A stretch of 64,000 nucleotides of DNA from Rhizobium lentis. Its GTDB lineage: Bacteria > Pseudomonadota > Alphaproteobacteria > Rhizobiales > Rhizobiaceae. The stretch covers positions 124,001-188,000 of the forward strand of contig NZ_JACHBD010000008.1 of assembly GCF_014200175.1 (NCBI RefSeq), given 5' to 3'. This document shows, in pieces, positions 8,827 through 19,200 of the stretch. A program made the position numbers and the translations under genes. Under the pieces are notes generated by a model, which saw nothing but the letters and a program-made list of their open reading frames with translations, had not been told where the DNA came from and searched no databases. Each line of letters starts with the position of its first letter. Positions within the stretch are counted from its first letter, which is position 1.

Positions 8827-11285
8827 CCGGCTCTCCAGATTTCGTCTGCATATTGCCTGATCGTGCGATCGGAAGAGAACCAGCCCATCCGCGCCGTGTT
8901 GTTGATCGTCTTGGTGTACCAGTCGGACTGGTTGGTCCAGATCTGGTCGACGTCGCGCTGAGCCTGGGCATAGGCATCGAAATCGGCGGCGACCATGAAC
9001 CAGTCGTGCGAATAGATGCCGTCGATCAGCGCGGCGTAGCGGTTGCGGTCATCGGGCGAGAAGACGCCGGAGCCGATGGCGGAGAGCGCCTGCGAGAGCT
9101 CGCGCGAGCCCTCGATAATGGCGCGGGGATTGTGGCCGTCGCTGCGGACCTTGGCGACCTCATCGGCCCTGAGGCCGAAGATGACGATGTTGTCTTCGCC
9201 GACATTGTCGCGCATCTCGACATTGGCGCCGTCGAGTGTGCCGATCGTCAGCGCCCCGTTGAGGCCGAACTTCATGTTGCCGGTGCCGGATGCCTCCATG
9301 CCGGCGGTCGAGATCTGCTCGGAGAGATCGGCGGCCGGAACCATGACCTCGGCGAGCGAGACATTGTAGTTCGGCACGAAGACGACCTTCAGCAGGCCGC
9401 GCACCGACGGGTCGTTGTTGATGGTGCGGGCGACATCGTTGATCAGCTTAATGATCAGCTTGGCGTTGTAGTAGCTCGGCGCCGCCTTGCCGGCGAAGAG
9501 TTTGACGCGCGGTACCCAGTCCAGCTCCGGATGCGAGCGGATCTGGTCGTAGAGGGCGACGGCTTCGATGATGTTCAGCAGTTGGCGCTTATATTCATGG
9601 ATGCGCTTGATCTGGATATCGAACATCGCCGACGGATCGAGCTTAACGCCCATGCGGCTGGCGACGAGATTGGAGAGCGCCACCTTGTTGGCCCGCTTTA
9701 TCGCCGCGAACTTCTGCTGGAAGCTCGGATCGGAAGCGTGCGCCTCGAGCGGGCGCAGCTTTTCGGCATCATCCAGGAACTCGTCGCCGATCGCCTCGCG
9801 GATCAGGCCGGTGAGGCCGGGATTGCACTGCTGCAGCCAGCGGCGCGGCGTGATGCCGTTGGTCTTGTTGTTAATGCGGTCGGGATAGAGCTTGTGCAGG
9901 TCGGCAAAGACCGTGACCTTCATCAGATCGGTGTGCAGCGCCGAGACGCCGTTGATCGAATGCGAGCCGATGAAGGCGAGGTTGCCCATGCGCACGCGGC
10001 GGTCGCCGCTCTCTTCGATCAGTGAGATCGAGCGGATTTCGCTGTCGGAAAAGTTCTTGGTCTTGCGGGCATCGAGCAGGATCTTGGCGTTGATCGCATA
10101 GACGATCTGCATATGGCGCGGCAGCAGGCGCTCGAACAGCGGTACCGGCCAGCTTTCCAACGCTTCGGGCAGAAGCGTGTGATTGGTATAGGAGAAAGTG
10201 TGGCGGGTGATCTCCCAGGCCTGTTCGAAATCCATGCCGTGCACGTCGCAGAGCAGGCGCACGAGTTCGGCGACCGAGACGGCTGGATGGGTGTCGTTCA
10301 ATTGGATGGCCACCTTGTCCGGCAGCGAGGTGAAATCATCATATTGCTGCAGATGGCGGCGCAGGATGTCCTGCAGCGAGGCAGACGAGAAGAAAAATTC
10401 CTGGCGCAGGCGCAACTCCTGGCCGGCCGGCGTTGCGTCGGCCGGATAGAGAACCCGGGTCAGACTTTCGGCCTTGTTGCTTTCGCGAAGCGCGCCGATG
10501 TGGTCGCCGGCGTTGAAGGCATCGAGCAGGATCGGATCGATCGGCTGTGCCGACCAGAGGCGCAGCGTGTTGACTCGTTTGCCGCGCCAGCCGACGGCCG
10601 GCGTGTCGAAGGCGGCGGCGATCACGCGCTCCGCCGGTTTCCAGACGTAGCGCGGCTGGTCGTCATGGGTGGTGATGAATTCGACGGAACCGCCAAAGCC
10701 GATTTCATAGGAGCTCTCGCGACGCTCGAACTCCCAGGGATTGCCGTGGGCGAGCCAGTTTTCGGGCAGTTCCACCTGCCAACCGTCGGCCAGCTGCTGG
10801 CGAAAGAGGCCATGGACATAGCGGATACCGTAGCCATAGGCCGGGACGTTGACCGTCGCCATGCTCTCCATGAAGCAGGCGGCGAGACGCCCGAGGCCCC
10901 CATTGCCGAGTGCGGCATCCGGCTCTAGCCCGGCAATGACGTTGACATCGACGCCGAGCGAGGCGAGCGCATCGCGCACCTCTTCCATCAGGCCGAGATT
11001 CGAGATGGCATCGCGCATCAGGCGGCCGATCAGAAATTCGAGGGAAAGATAATAGACGCGCTTGGCGCCCGTCGCGTAGACCTCGCGGGTGGAGGCCATC
11101 CACTTGTCGATGATGCGGTCGCGCACCACCAGGATCGTCGCCGTCAGCCAGTCATGCGGCTTTGCCACCTTGGCGTCCTTGCCGATGCGGTAGGTCAGAC
11201 GTTCGATGATTTCTTCAGCGAGAATTTCCGGCCTTGAACTGCGGGGAGCGGGAGAAGGGATAACCGGCTTGGAAACGGTATTCAT
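8823..11285 (-). CDS. glgP: Glycogen phosphorylase
   Basis: 820 residues, full length for bacterial GT35 phosphorylase. It releases glucose-1-phosphate from glycogen. The pyridoxal-phosphate lysine lies in GTGNMKFGLNG (Lys672 by counting from this start). It is the first gene of the minus-strand operon, so breakdown and synthesis enzymes are made from one transcript. The start follows a poor ribosome site (GGCGAGATC). The stop overlaps glgB. Confidence 0.97.
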   Translation of the reverse strand: MNTVSKPVIPSPAPRSSRPEILAEEIIERLTYRIGKDAKVAKPHDWLTATILVVRDRIIDKWMASTREVYATGAKRVYYLSLEFLIGRLMRDAISNLGLMEEVRDALASLGVDVNVIAGLEPDAALGNGGLGRLAACFMESMATVNVPAYGYGIRYVHGLFRQQLADGWQVELPENWLAHGNPWEFERRESSYEIGFGGSVEFITTHDDQPRYVWKPAERVIAAAFDTPAVGWRGKRVNTLRLWSAQPIDPILLDAFNAGDHIGALRESNKAESLTRVLYPADATPAGQELRLRQEFFFSSASLQDILRRHLQQYDDFTSLPDKVAIQLNDTHPAVSVAELVRLLCDVHGMDFEQAWEITRHTFSYTNHTLLPEALESWPVPLFERLLPRHMQIVYAINAKILLDARKTKNFSDSEIRSISLIEESGDRRVRMGNLAFIGSHSINGVSALHTDLMKVTVFADLHKLYPDRINNKTNGITPRRWLQQCNPGLTGLIREAIGDEFLDDAEKLRPLEAHASDPSFQQKFAAIKRANKVALSNLVASRMGVKLDPSAMFDIQIKRIHEYKRQLLNIIEAVALYDQIRSHPELDWVPRVKLFAGKAAPSYYNAKLIIKLINDVARTINNDPSVRGLLKVVFVPNYNVSLAEVMVPAADLSEQISTAGMEASGTGNMKFGLNGALTIGTLDGANVEMRDNVGEDNIVIFGLRADEVAKVRSDGHNPRAIIEGSRELSQALSAIGSGVFSPDDRNRYAALIDGIYSHDWFMVAADFDAYAQAQRDVDQIWTNQSDWYTKTINNTARMGWFSSDRTIRQYADEIWRAG

Positions 11286-11362
11286 GGTCAGATCTCGCCA
11301 ATTTTAATTTGGTTTCAGGGTGTTATGCCTGATTTAATCGATTTGTCGCTTGCGCGGACCAC

Positions 11363-11392
11363 AGTTTATGCATCGTTAGGAAGCACTTGCAA
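11363..11392 (-). promoter_or_regulatory. Possible sigma-70 promoter of the glg operon
   Basis: On the minus strand TTGCAA (11392-11387) is followed after 18 bases by TAAACT (11368-11363), about 80 bases before the glgP ATG. This is a reasonable but not strict match to a housekeeping promoter and is the best candidate I see in the 275-base gap. Weak evidence. Confidence 0.25.
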
Positions 11393-11500
11393 CAAAGGAT
11401 TTGGGCAAACGAAAAATTTGCGAAACCTTCATATTCACGGGGTTCGAGCGGATTGATTACAAACGTTTTTCCCGATCGGATGGATGGGTAGCGATCACGA

Positions 11501-11535
11501 AAAGCCGCGCCGGTTTGTTCCGGCGCGGCTTTTTT
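11501..11535 (-). terminator. Rho-independent terminator after the TadG-like gene
   Basis: An 11-bp GC-rich stem (AGCCGCGCCGG paired with CCGGCGCGGCT) with a short TTTGTT/AACAAA loop. It is flanked by A's on the left and six T's on the right, so it could act in both directions. It lies 26 bases past the stop of the minus-strand gene at 11561 and insulates the glg operon from it. Confidence 0.85.
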
Positions 11536-11560
11536 GATCGGCTTTCGGCTAGCGGTATCG

Positions 11561-12799
11561 TCAGTTCGTCAGGCGCGTTACCTGTGCGGAGGCCTTCGCT
11601 CCGATCGCCTTGAACGCGGCGAGTAGGTCTTCCATTTTTTCCGCCTGGAAATAGTGGGAGCCGTCTGAGGCGCAATACTGCAGCAGCGCTTGTCCGCCCG
11701 AAGGCGCCATGAAGGCGATCGTATAGATCTCGATGCCCTTGGACTTGGCGGTGTCGCATGTCGCCTTCGTCAGCGTGTCATATGAACGGCCGCCGCTGCT
11801 GTCGTTGTTATTGTCGCCGTCCGTCATGAAGACGATGTACTTCTTGGGTATCTGGCCGGTCTTCAGCTTGTGGGCGGAGTCTTCGGCGTCGTTCCCTGCG
11901 GCATTCTTAGCGATCAACGACGTGTAAGCCGTGTTCATTGCGCCGCTGGAATTCGTGCCGCCATTCGCCTGAAGTGCGTTGACATAGCTGGTTACACCGG
12001 TAATTCCCCAGGCGAGATTGCTCGGAGTGTATTGAACGATATCGTAAGATACCGCGCCGGTGCGGACGTATTGGGCGTTGGGATCGGCGCTGTTCAACTG
12101 GCTGAAGAGATTGCTCGCCGCGATCTTAAGCGCCTCTATCTTGGTGTAGTAATTTGTGCGGCTGCCGGTGCATTTGTCATAAACCCACTTATTATTCTTG
12201 CTGTTGTAGTGGAGGTTGCAGTCGTAGGTGAACGTTTCGGTCGGATCGTCTTCATTGACTGTGGCAGTATTCTCTCCCATTGACCCCGATTTATCGAGTG
12301 CGAGGAACATGGAGATCGAGCCTTGGGTCTGTGAGTGACCGCCGACCGTCGTGCCGGAGGTCGAGAGATGCTGTGTCTTGAAGCCGACCGCCTGCATCAA
12401 CGGATTGACCGTCAGGTCGTAGCTCGGCGAAACCGTCACCTGGTAGGATGTCGAATTTCCCGATGTGTTTGTCTGCACGCTAACGCCCGTCGCGCTTTTA
12501 ATATCGACGCCGCTTTGCAGATAATTCGCCATTTGCCCCACGACGAAATTCCGCGCGAAGGCTTCGGCCTGAGAGGATTGGATCGTGCCATTCGCCAACG
12601 CGGTGGCGGTGGCAAGCGCCGCCGAATCGGCGGCTTCCTGCAGTTGCTGCTTGGAGAGCAACATATCGCCGACATGGACCGCCATGCCGGCAGCGCCGAG
12701 AAGAACCGGCGCCAAAACCGCCGTCATGATACCGAAATTACCGCCTCGATCGCTGAACATGCGACGCAGGCAGGGACGCAAAAAGGAGGTGCTCATCAT
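11561..12799 (-). CDS. TadG-like pilus-assembly/von Willebrand factor A protein
   Basis: About 412 residues. The N-terminus has a single membrane segment (GIMTAVLAPVLLGAAGMAVHVG) followed by a TadE/TadG-like stretch with LSKQQLQEAADSAALATA, the hallmark of Flp-pilus minor pseudopilins. From about residue 160 there is a von Willebrand A domain with the MIDAS motif DKSGSM and a second metal loop MTDGDNN. The reading frame extends 6 bases upstream to a GTG, but ATG-ATG at 12799/12796 is the likelier start. No other tad genes are in the window, so it may be a solitary secreted or surface vWA protein. Function is inferred from the domain only. Confidence 0.85.
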   Translation of the reverse strand: MMSTSFLRPCLRRMFSDRGGNFGIMTAVLAPVLLGAAGMAVHVGDMLLSKQQLQEAADSAALATATALANGTIQSSQAEAFARNFVVGQMANYLQSGVDIKSATGVSVQTNTSGNSTSYQVTVSPSYDLTVNPLMQAVGFKTQHLSTSGTTVGGHSQTQGSISMFLALDKSGSMGENTATVNEDDPTETFTYDCNLHYNSKNNKWVYDKCTGSRTNYYTKIEALKIAASNLFSQLNSADPNAQYVRTGAVSYDIVQYTPSNLAWGITGVTSYVNALQANGGTNSSGAMNTAYTSLIAKNAAGNDAEDSAHKLKTGQIPKKYIVFMTDGDNNNDSSGGRSYDTLTKATCDTAKSKGIEIYTIAFMAPSGGQALLQYCASDGSHYFQAEKMEDLLAAFKAIGAKASAQVTRLTN

Positions 12800-12915
12800 G
12801 TTCACCCAACTGGAAACCCTGTCAGGTGATTAACGCATGCTGGTTCTTTACGCCGTCCTTACGGCGTCAAGAGAATTTTAACGAATCGACGGTTTTTTCC
12901 AGTTTTGGGATTAGC

Positions 12916-13803
12916 CTATTTCAGCGGGATCACATCGACCGCTTGCACCGCGCGCTGGCTGCCGTAGCTTTTCAACACGCCGATAACAGGGACGACGTCG
13001 GAATAGTCCCGGCCGTAGGCGACGACGATATGGTCCGTGCCGGCTGGAATGTCGTTGGTCGGGTCGAGCTCGATCCAGCCGATCGTCTCGCCGCACCAGA
13101 TCCTGACCCAGGCATGCATGGCATCAGCCCCTTCCAGCCGTTCCTTGCCGGGCGGCGGAATGGTGCGCAGGAAGCCGGAGACGTAACCTGCCGGAATGCC
13201 GAGGCTTCGCAGCGCCAGGATCATGATGTGGGTAAAATCCTGGCAGACGCCGCGCTTCAGCCTGAAAGCCTCAATCGGCGTCGTGTCGACCGTCGTCGCG
13301 TCGGGATCGTAGGTGAAATCCTTGTTGATGCGGGTGCAGAGCGCATGAGCGATCTGCATCGCCGTCAGATCGGGCTTGGCGCAGCTTCGTGCATAGTCGG
13401 CGATCTCGCGCGTCGGCGTCAGGCGCGGGCTGTCGCCGAGAAAATGGTGCGGCGAATCCGGCGCCAGCGACCAGATGCCTGCTATCTCCTCGGGCAGGTC
13501 GGCAAGCAGCGGCGAGAAATCGGCGGCGATCGGCTGGCTTTCGACCTGCACGCGGGCCTGCATGCGAATGTCGAGCGCCTCGTGCGGCGCACGCAGCATG
13601 AAGGCGGTGGCGGGGTGTTGAAAGAAATCGAGGAAATGCGACTGCTCGTCCGGCGTCGGCGAAATCGTGATCGAGCCGGCGACCAGGCGTTGTCGGTTGG
13701 TCAGCGAAAGCGGCATCAGGCGCATGATGTGGCGGGCGCCGGATGCCGGCACATCGTAGCTGTAACCCATGCGGAGCGAGAGGTCGTAAAGCACTGCCGT
13801 CAC
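12916..13803 (-). CDS. Transglutaminase-like cysteine peptidase family protein
   Basis: 295 residues with an N-terminal beta-sandwich half and a C-terminal transglutaminase core. The catalytic triad is complete: Cys in KRGVCQDFTH, His in DAMHAWVR and Asp in ELDPTND. There is no signal peptide, so it should act in the cytoplasm. Its GTG start overlaps the stop of the ATP-grasp/alpha-E gene by 4 bases (GTGA), showing co-translation. Known relatives sit beside ATP-grasp/alpha-E and DUF2126 genes and are predicted to act as peptidases or amide-group transferases on small peptides or protein tags; the actual substrate is not known. Confidence 0.9.
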   Translation of the reverse strand: MTAVLYDLSLRMGYSYDVPASGARHIMRLMPLSLTNRQRLVAGSITISPTPDEQSHFLDFFQHPATAFMLRAPHEALDIRMQARVQVESQPIAADFSPLLADLPEEIAGIWSLAPDSPHHFLGDSPRLTPTREIADYARSCAKPDLTAMQIAHALCTRINKDFTYDPDATTVDTTPIEAFRLKRGVCQDFTHIMILALRSLGIPAGYVSGFLRTIPPPGKERLEGADAMHAWVRIWCGETIGWIELDPTNDIPAGTDHIVVAYGRDYSDVVPVIGVLKSYGSQRAVQAVDVIPLK

Positions 13804-16217
13804 CCGAGATAGGTCTGGGCGAGCAGGTCGGAAAGCTGCTCCAATTCGCGTTCGAACCGCTGATAGACCTCAGGCCCCATGCCCTCCGGCGTCATCACCG
13901 CCAGGCCGGAATGAAGCCGCATCGCCTCGCGGTAGAAGGGCGACATCTGGCCGTTGATCAGGGCATTCGGCAGTTGCTCGACCTCATGGTGGATCTCATT
14001 CACCTGGAAGAGGACCGAGCGCGGATTGAGGGGATCGAGTGCCAGCAGGTCGGTGACGGTCAGGCGCGCCGTATTGACGTTGTAGCGACGGCGGTGGGTC
14101 ATGACGCTGTCGCCGATCTCGAGCAGCATGTCGAGCGCGCCGTCGGGCGCTTCCGGGCCGGACATGTGGCCGAGCAGGCGGGTCATGTGCAGGCCGCGCT
14201 CGATATAGCGGCCGAGCGAGAGGAAGCGCCAACCCATGAAGCGGTACATGTTCTCGTGCACGAGGCCGGCAAAACCGGCGAGCTTGCGCAGAAGGATGGT
14301 CATCGCGTGGCTGGCGTCGTCGCCGGCAGTGACGGTGACACGGAAACGGCGGGCCGTCTTGGCGAGATCGTTGAGCGCCAGCCAGCCATCAGGCGAAAAA
14401 CGGTCGCGGATGTTGCTCGCCGAATAAACCGCACTGTCGATGTTGCGCAACAGCGTTTCCGGTACGGCTTCAGCCGTATCGATATCGACGGCAGCGAGAT
14501 AGGCGGAGACATCGGCGAGCAGCGGCTGGCTCGGATCGGCGGCCTCGGCATAACGCGAGTGCCAGGCGCGCAGGATGCGCAACGCCCCTTCGGCGCGTTC
14601 GATGTAACGGCCGAGCCAGAACAGGTTGTCGGCCGCCCGGCTCGGAAGGCTGCCCGGCATGTTGCGGGTGAAGCTGCCTTCGGCCGGCAGCAGCGTGTGA
14701 CGCTCGACCGGCTTGTCGCTGACGATCCATACATCGGCGGCTGCGCCGCCCGACTGCATGGCAATCGCCGCGACATCGGCGCCGGAGCCGATGCGGGCAA
14801 AACCACCTGGCATGATCTGCCAGCCATTGGCGGTGCGGGCGGCGAAGACGCGCAGCGACATCGGCCGCGGCACCAGCTTGCCGTCCACCCAGGCGGGCGT
14901 CGTCGAGAGTGTGACGACCTCCTGGCCGACCAGCTTGGGGCCGTCCGAACTCAGCCAATCGGTGATGGAATCCCTGGCGGTCGCCCGCAGCGACGAGCCG
15001 AGCACGGATTCGCCGTCGTCGTCGAAGAAGGGCGCTCGGGAATAGGCCGGGCCGATCACCATCTTCTCGATATTCTTGGCGACGTGCTCGCGCTCTTCCT
15101 CCTGGCCGCACCACCAGGTCGCAATCGAGGGCAGCCGCAGATCCTGCCCCAACAGACGGCGGCAGATGGTCGGCATGAACGCCAGAAGCGCCCGGGTTTC
15201 GAGAATGCCGGTGCCGAGCGCATTGACGATGGTGACGCTTTCGGTGCGCAAGGCTTCGACGAGGCCGGCCGTGCCGATATGCGAATTCTGGTTCAATTCC
15301 AGCGGGTCGGCGAAGGCGGAATCGAGACGGCGCCAGAGCACGCCGATCGGCTTCAGGCCGGCGACGGTGCGCACCATGACGCGGCCCTTGACGACGGCGA
15401 GATCCTCGCCCTCGAGCAGCATGAAGCCGAGATAGCGGGCAATATAGGCGTGTTCGTAATAGGTCTCGTTGGCCGGGCCGGGCGTCAGCACGGCGATGCG
15501 GTCGTCGCCGGAGTGTTTCATGCCCTGCAGCGCATCGCGGAAGGCGCCGAAGAAGGAGGCGAGGCGGTGGACCGGGGTTTCGGCGTAGATATCCGAGAAG
15601 GCGCGGGTGGTGGCGACGCGGCTTTCCAGCGCGAAACCGGCGCCCGACGGCGCCTGCGTCCTGTCGGCGAGCACCCACCAATTGCCGTCAGGCCCGCGGC
15701 CGATCTCGAAAGCGCAGAAATGCAGATAGTGGCCGGATGCCGGTCTGATGCCGGAGAGCGGGCGCTGGAATTCCGGATTGGCGGCGATCAGCGCCGGCGG
15801 CAGGACCCCTTCCTCCACCAGCCGGTTGTCGCCATAGATATCGGCGACGATCGCTTCCAAGAGATCGGCGCGCTGGACCAGGCCCGCCGACAGCGCCTGC
15901 CATTCGCGCTCGTCGATAAGCACCGGGATATGCGAGATCGGCCACGCGCGTTCGCCGGTGCCCTTGCTGCCATAGGCGCGGTAGAAGACGCCGGCATCTC
16001 TGAGATAGCGGTCGGCGCGGGCGAAACGCTCGGCGAGGTCCTTTTCCGGCATTGCGCCGAGATGCGAGAGGAAACGCTGCCAGACGGGGCGGACGACGCC
16101 ATTATTGTCGACCATCTCGTCGGCAGTGCCCGGAAGCGGCGCATAGTCGAAGGCCGCATCCTTGCCGATGCGAACCTCTGCCTCACCCTTGCGCTCCGCT
16201 GCGGGCCTTTTACCCAT
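13800..16217 (-). CDS. Circularly permuted ATP-grasp plus alpha-E fusion protein
   Basis: About 805 residues. The first ~480 residues match the circularly permuted ATP-grasp family (previously DUF404/DUF407), with sequences such as NPEFQRPLSG, LTPGPANETYYEH, VKGRVMVRTV and NALGTGILE. From about residue 510 the alpha-helical alpha-E domain (DUF403) begins at RAADNLFWLGRYIERAE. In many bacteria these are two adjacent genes; here they are fused. ATP-grasp enzymes of this type are predicted to join carboxyl and amine groups. The frame reaches a TTG one codon upstream, but the ATG at 16217 is preferred. It follows the DUF2126 gene by 49 bases and overlaps the next transglutaminase. Confidence 0.9.
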   Translation of the reverse strand: MGKRPAAERKGEAEVRIGKDAAFDYAPLPGTADEMVDNNGVVRPVWQRFLSHLGAMPEKDLAERFARADRYLRDAGVFYRAYGSKGTGERAWPISHIPVLIDEREWQALSAGLVQRADLLEAIVADIYGDNRLVEEGVLPPALIAANPEFQRPLSGIRPASGHYLHFCAFEIGRGPDGNWWVLADRTQAPSGAGFALESRVATTRAFSDIYAETPVHRLASFFGAFRDALQGMKHSGDDRIAVLTPGPANETYYEHAYIARYLGFMLLEGEDLAVVKGRVMVRTVAGLKPIGVLWRRLDSAFADPLELNQNSHIGTAGLVEALRTESVTIVNALGTGILETRALLAFMPTICRRLLGQDLRLPSIATWWCGQEEEREHVAKNIEKMVIGPAYSRAPFFDDDGESVLGSSLRATARDSITDWLSSDGPKLVGQEVVTLSTTPAWVDGKLVPRPMSLRVFAARTANGWQIMPGGFARIGSGADVAAIAMQSGGAAADVWIVSDKPVERHTLLPAEGSFTRNMPGSLPSRAADNLFWLGRYIERAEGALRILRAWHSRYAEAADPSQPLLADVSAYLAAVDIDTAEAVPETLLRNIDSAVYSASNIRDRFSPDGWLALNDLAKTARRFRVTVTAGDDASHAMTILLRKLAGFAGLVHENMYRFMGWRFLSLGRYIERGLHMTRLLGHMSGPEAPDGALDMLLEIGDSVMTHRRRYNVNTARLTVTDLLALDPLNPRSVLFQVNEIHHEVEQLPNALINGQMSPFYREAMRLHSGLAVMTPEGMGPEVYQRFERELEQLSDLLAQTYLG

Positions 16218-16266
16218 CAAATCTCACATCCCAACCTCGGCCTCAGCCCTCGGCCCCGACCCCGCC

Positions 16267-19200
16267 TCAAATTCCGGCGGGCCGCCGCAGATCCAGCGTC
16301 AGCGGGAATTCAAGCGAACCCGTCTCTGCGCGCGGGATATAACCGCCTGCCGTATGCCCCCACGGCTCGAAGCGGGCGAGCCGCCTTGCTTCGGCCTCGT
16401 TGCCGTTCACCGGGAAGGTGTCATAGGTCCGGCCGCCCGGATGGGCAACATGATAGATGCAGCCGCCGATCGAACGCTTCGACCATGTATCATAAATGTC
16501 AAAAGTCAAAGGTGTGTTGACCGGCAGGACCGGATGCAGGCCCGAAGCCGGCTGCCATGCCTTGTAGCGGACGCCGGCGACCGATACGCCAGAGGTGCCG
16601 GTCGGCGTCAGCGGCAGGGTGCGGCCGTTGCAAGTCACCGTGTAGCGGGCGGTATTGCTGGTTTCGAACCGCACCTGGAGGCGTTCGACGGAGGAGTCGA
16701 CATAGCGGACGGTGCCGCCGACCGCGCCTTCCTCGCCCATAACATGCCAAGGCTCCAGCGCCTGGCGCAGTTCCAGCTTCGAGCCCTCGTATTCGACTTC
16801 GCCGCAGAAGGGGAAGCGGAATTCGAGCTGGGCCTTGAACCATTCCGGGCTGAGGTCGAAGCCGTTTTCGCGAAGATCGGCGAGCACGTCGAGGAAATCG
16901 GCCCAGACGAAATGCGGCAGCATGAAACGGTCGTGCAGGGTCGTGCCCCAGCGGACGAACTTGCCGTCGACCGGGTTGACCCAGAAGCGGGCGATCAGCG
17001 CGCGCACGAGCAATTGCTGGGCAAGCGACATACGTGCGTTCGGCGGCATCTCGAAGCCGCGGAACTCGATGAGGCCGAGCCTGCCGGTCGGGCCGTCGGG
17101 CGAAAACAGCTTGTCGATGCAGATCTCGGCGCGGTGGGTGTTGCCGGTGACATCGGTCAAAAGATTGCGGAACAGGCGATCGACGAGCCATGGCAGCGGC
17201 GGCTGACCGCGGCCGGGCGCCACGATCTGCGCCATGGCGATCTCCAGCTCGTAGAGGCTGTCGTGGCGAGCCTCGTCGATGCGCGGCGCCTGGCTGGTCG
17301 GGCCGATGAACATGCCGGAGAAGAGGTAGGAGAGCGAGGGGTGGCGCTGCCAGTGGAGGACGACGCTTTTCAACAGATCCGGACGGCGCAGGAAAGGGCT
17401 GTTGTTCGGATTGGCGCTGCCGACGACGACATGATTGCCGCCGCCGGTGCCGGTGTGGCGGCCGTCGATCATGAACTTGTCGGCGCCGAGCCGGGTGGCA
17501 CGCGCCTCCTCGTAGATTGCGGTGGTGATATCGACGCATTCCCGCCAGTTCGAGGCTGGATGGATGTTGACCTCGATCACGCCGGGATCCGGGGCGACGC
17601 GGATGACGTTGATGCGCTCGTCCTGCGGCGGCGGATAACCTTCGATATGAACGGGAAGCTTGAGCTCGGCGGCAGCGTTTTCGGCAGCGGCGATCAGCTC
17701 AAGATAATCCTCGATCCGCTCGACCGGCGGCATGAAGACGCAGAGCCTGCCGTCGCGCGGCTCGACCGACATGGCGGTTCGCACGGCACCGCCGATTTCG
17801 CCGAGCGTCTGTTCGATGCGGCCCCGATTGTTCTCGCCGGCGTGGAAGGAGGCTTCCGGCATGGCGCGGCCGGCCGGCACGAAAACGTCGGGCAACGGTT
17901 GGCGCGGAATGGTCGGATCGGCCGGGTGGATATAGGGATAGCGCGCCGGCGGGACATAGGGCAGGGTGCCGAGCGGCAGGCGGTAGCCGATCGGGCTGTC
18001 GCCAGGCACAAGGAAGATCTTGCCGCGGCGGGTGCGCCATTTCTCACTGACCCAGACCCGGCTTTCAGCTGCCTTGGCGTTCCATGCCTGGACCGGAAGG
18101 ATGTACCCCGTGGGGACAGTGAGGCCACGGTCGAAGACGCGGGCGATGCGGTTACGCTCCTCGGGATCCTTCAGCTTCGAATTCGCCGGATCGACATTGT
18201 CGGGAAGATTGCCTTCCTTGATGATCCAGTCGGCCGGATCCTCAAATGCCGGCTGCACCATGTCAGGTTTGATTGCCAGTTCCTTTGCGATCAACGTCAG
18301 GAGCTTCTCGGCATCCTCTGCCGCAGCGCCGGTATCCTTGCCTTCGGCGGCGACCAGATCGACGTTCTGCCAGATCGGCTTGCCATCGCGGCGCCAGTAG
18401 AGCGAAAAAGTCCAGCGCGGCAGGCTTTCCCCCGGATACCATTTGCCCTGGCCGTAATGCAGGAAGCCGCCGGGAGCGAAGCGTTCCTGCAGCCGGCGGA
18501 TCAGGCTGTCGGCCTTTTCGCGCTTGGTCGGGCCGACGGCGGCGGTATTCCATTCCTCGGATTGGAAATCGTCAATCGAGACGAAGGTCGGCTCGCCGCC
18601 CATCGTCAGATGCACATCCTCGGCCTCGAGGACGCGGTCGACCTTCTTACCGAGTTCGTTGAGCTCGTTCCAGCTTTCATCGGAGAAGGGCTTCGTGATG
18701 CGCGGGTGTTCGGCGACGCGAGAGACCTTCATATCGAAGGCGAATTCGCTCTCGGCCTCGCCGAAATAACCGCCCGAGATCGGGGCGGCGTTGCGGTAAT
18801 GCGGCGTGGCTGCCAGCGGGATGTGGCTTTCGCCGGTCAACAGGCCGGAGGTCGGATCGAGGCCGACCCAGCCGGCGCCGGGCAGATAGACCTCCGCCCA
18901 GGCATGCAGGTCGGTGAAATCGACTTCGGTGCCGGAGGGGCCGTCGAGTGCCTTCAGATCAGGCGTCAACTGGATGAGATAGCCGGAGACGAAGCGGGCG
19001 GCCAGGCCGAGATGACGAAGGATCTGGACGAGCAGCCAGCTGGTGTCGCGGCATGAGCCCTTGGCGCTTTCCAGGGTCTCCTCCGGTGTCTGCACGCCGG
19101 TTTCCATCCGGATGACATAACCGATCTGCCGCTGCAGGCGGGCATTCAAGCCAACGATCATATCGACCGTTGGCTGGCCGGGAGACCAGTCGAGCGTCGG

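Noticed and set aside
13743..16520. 925-residue plus-strand open frame opposite the ATP-grasp/alpha-E gene
   Set aside because: Composition is Arg/Gly/Asp/His-rich without domains; shadow of the real minus-strand gene.
16162..19056. 964-residue plus-strand open frame opposite the DUF2126 gene
   Set aside because: Same reason: no motif or ribosome site, and the minus strand is clearly coding.
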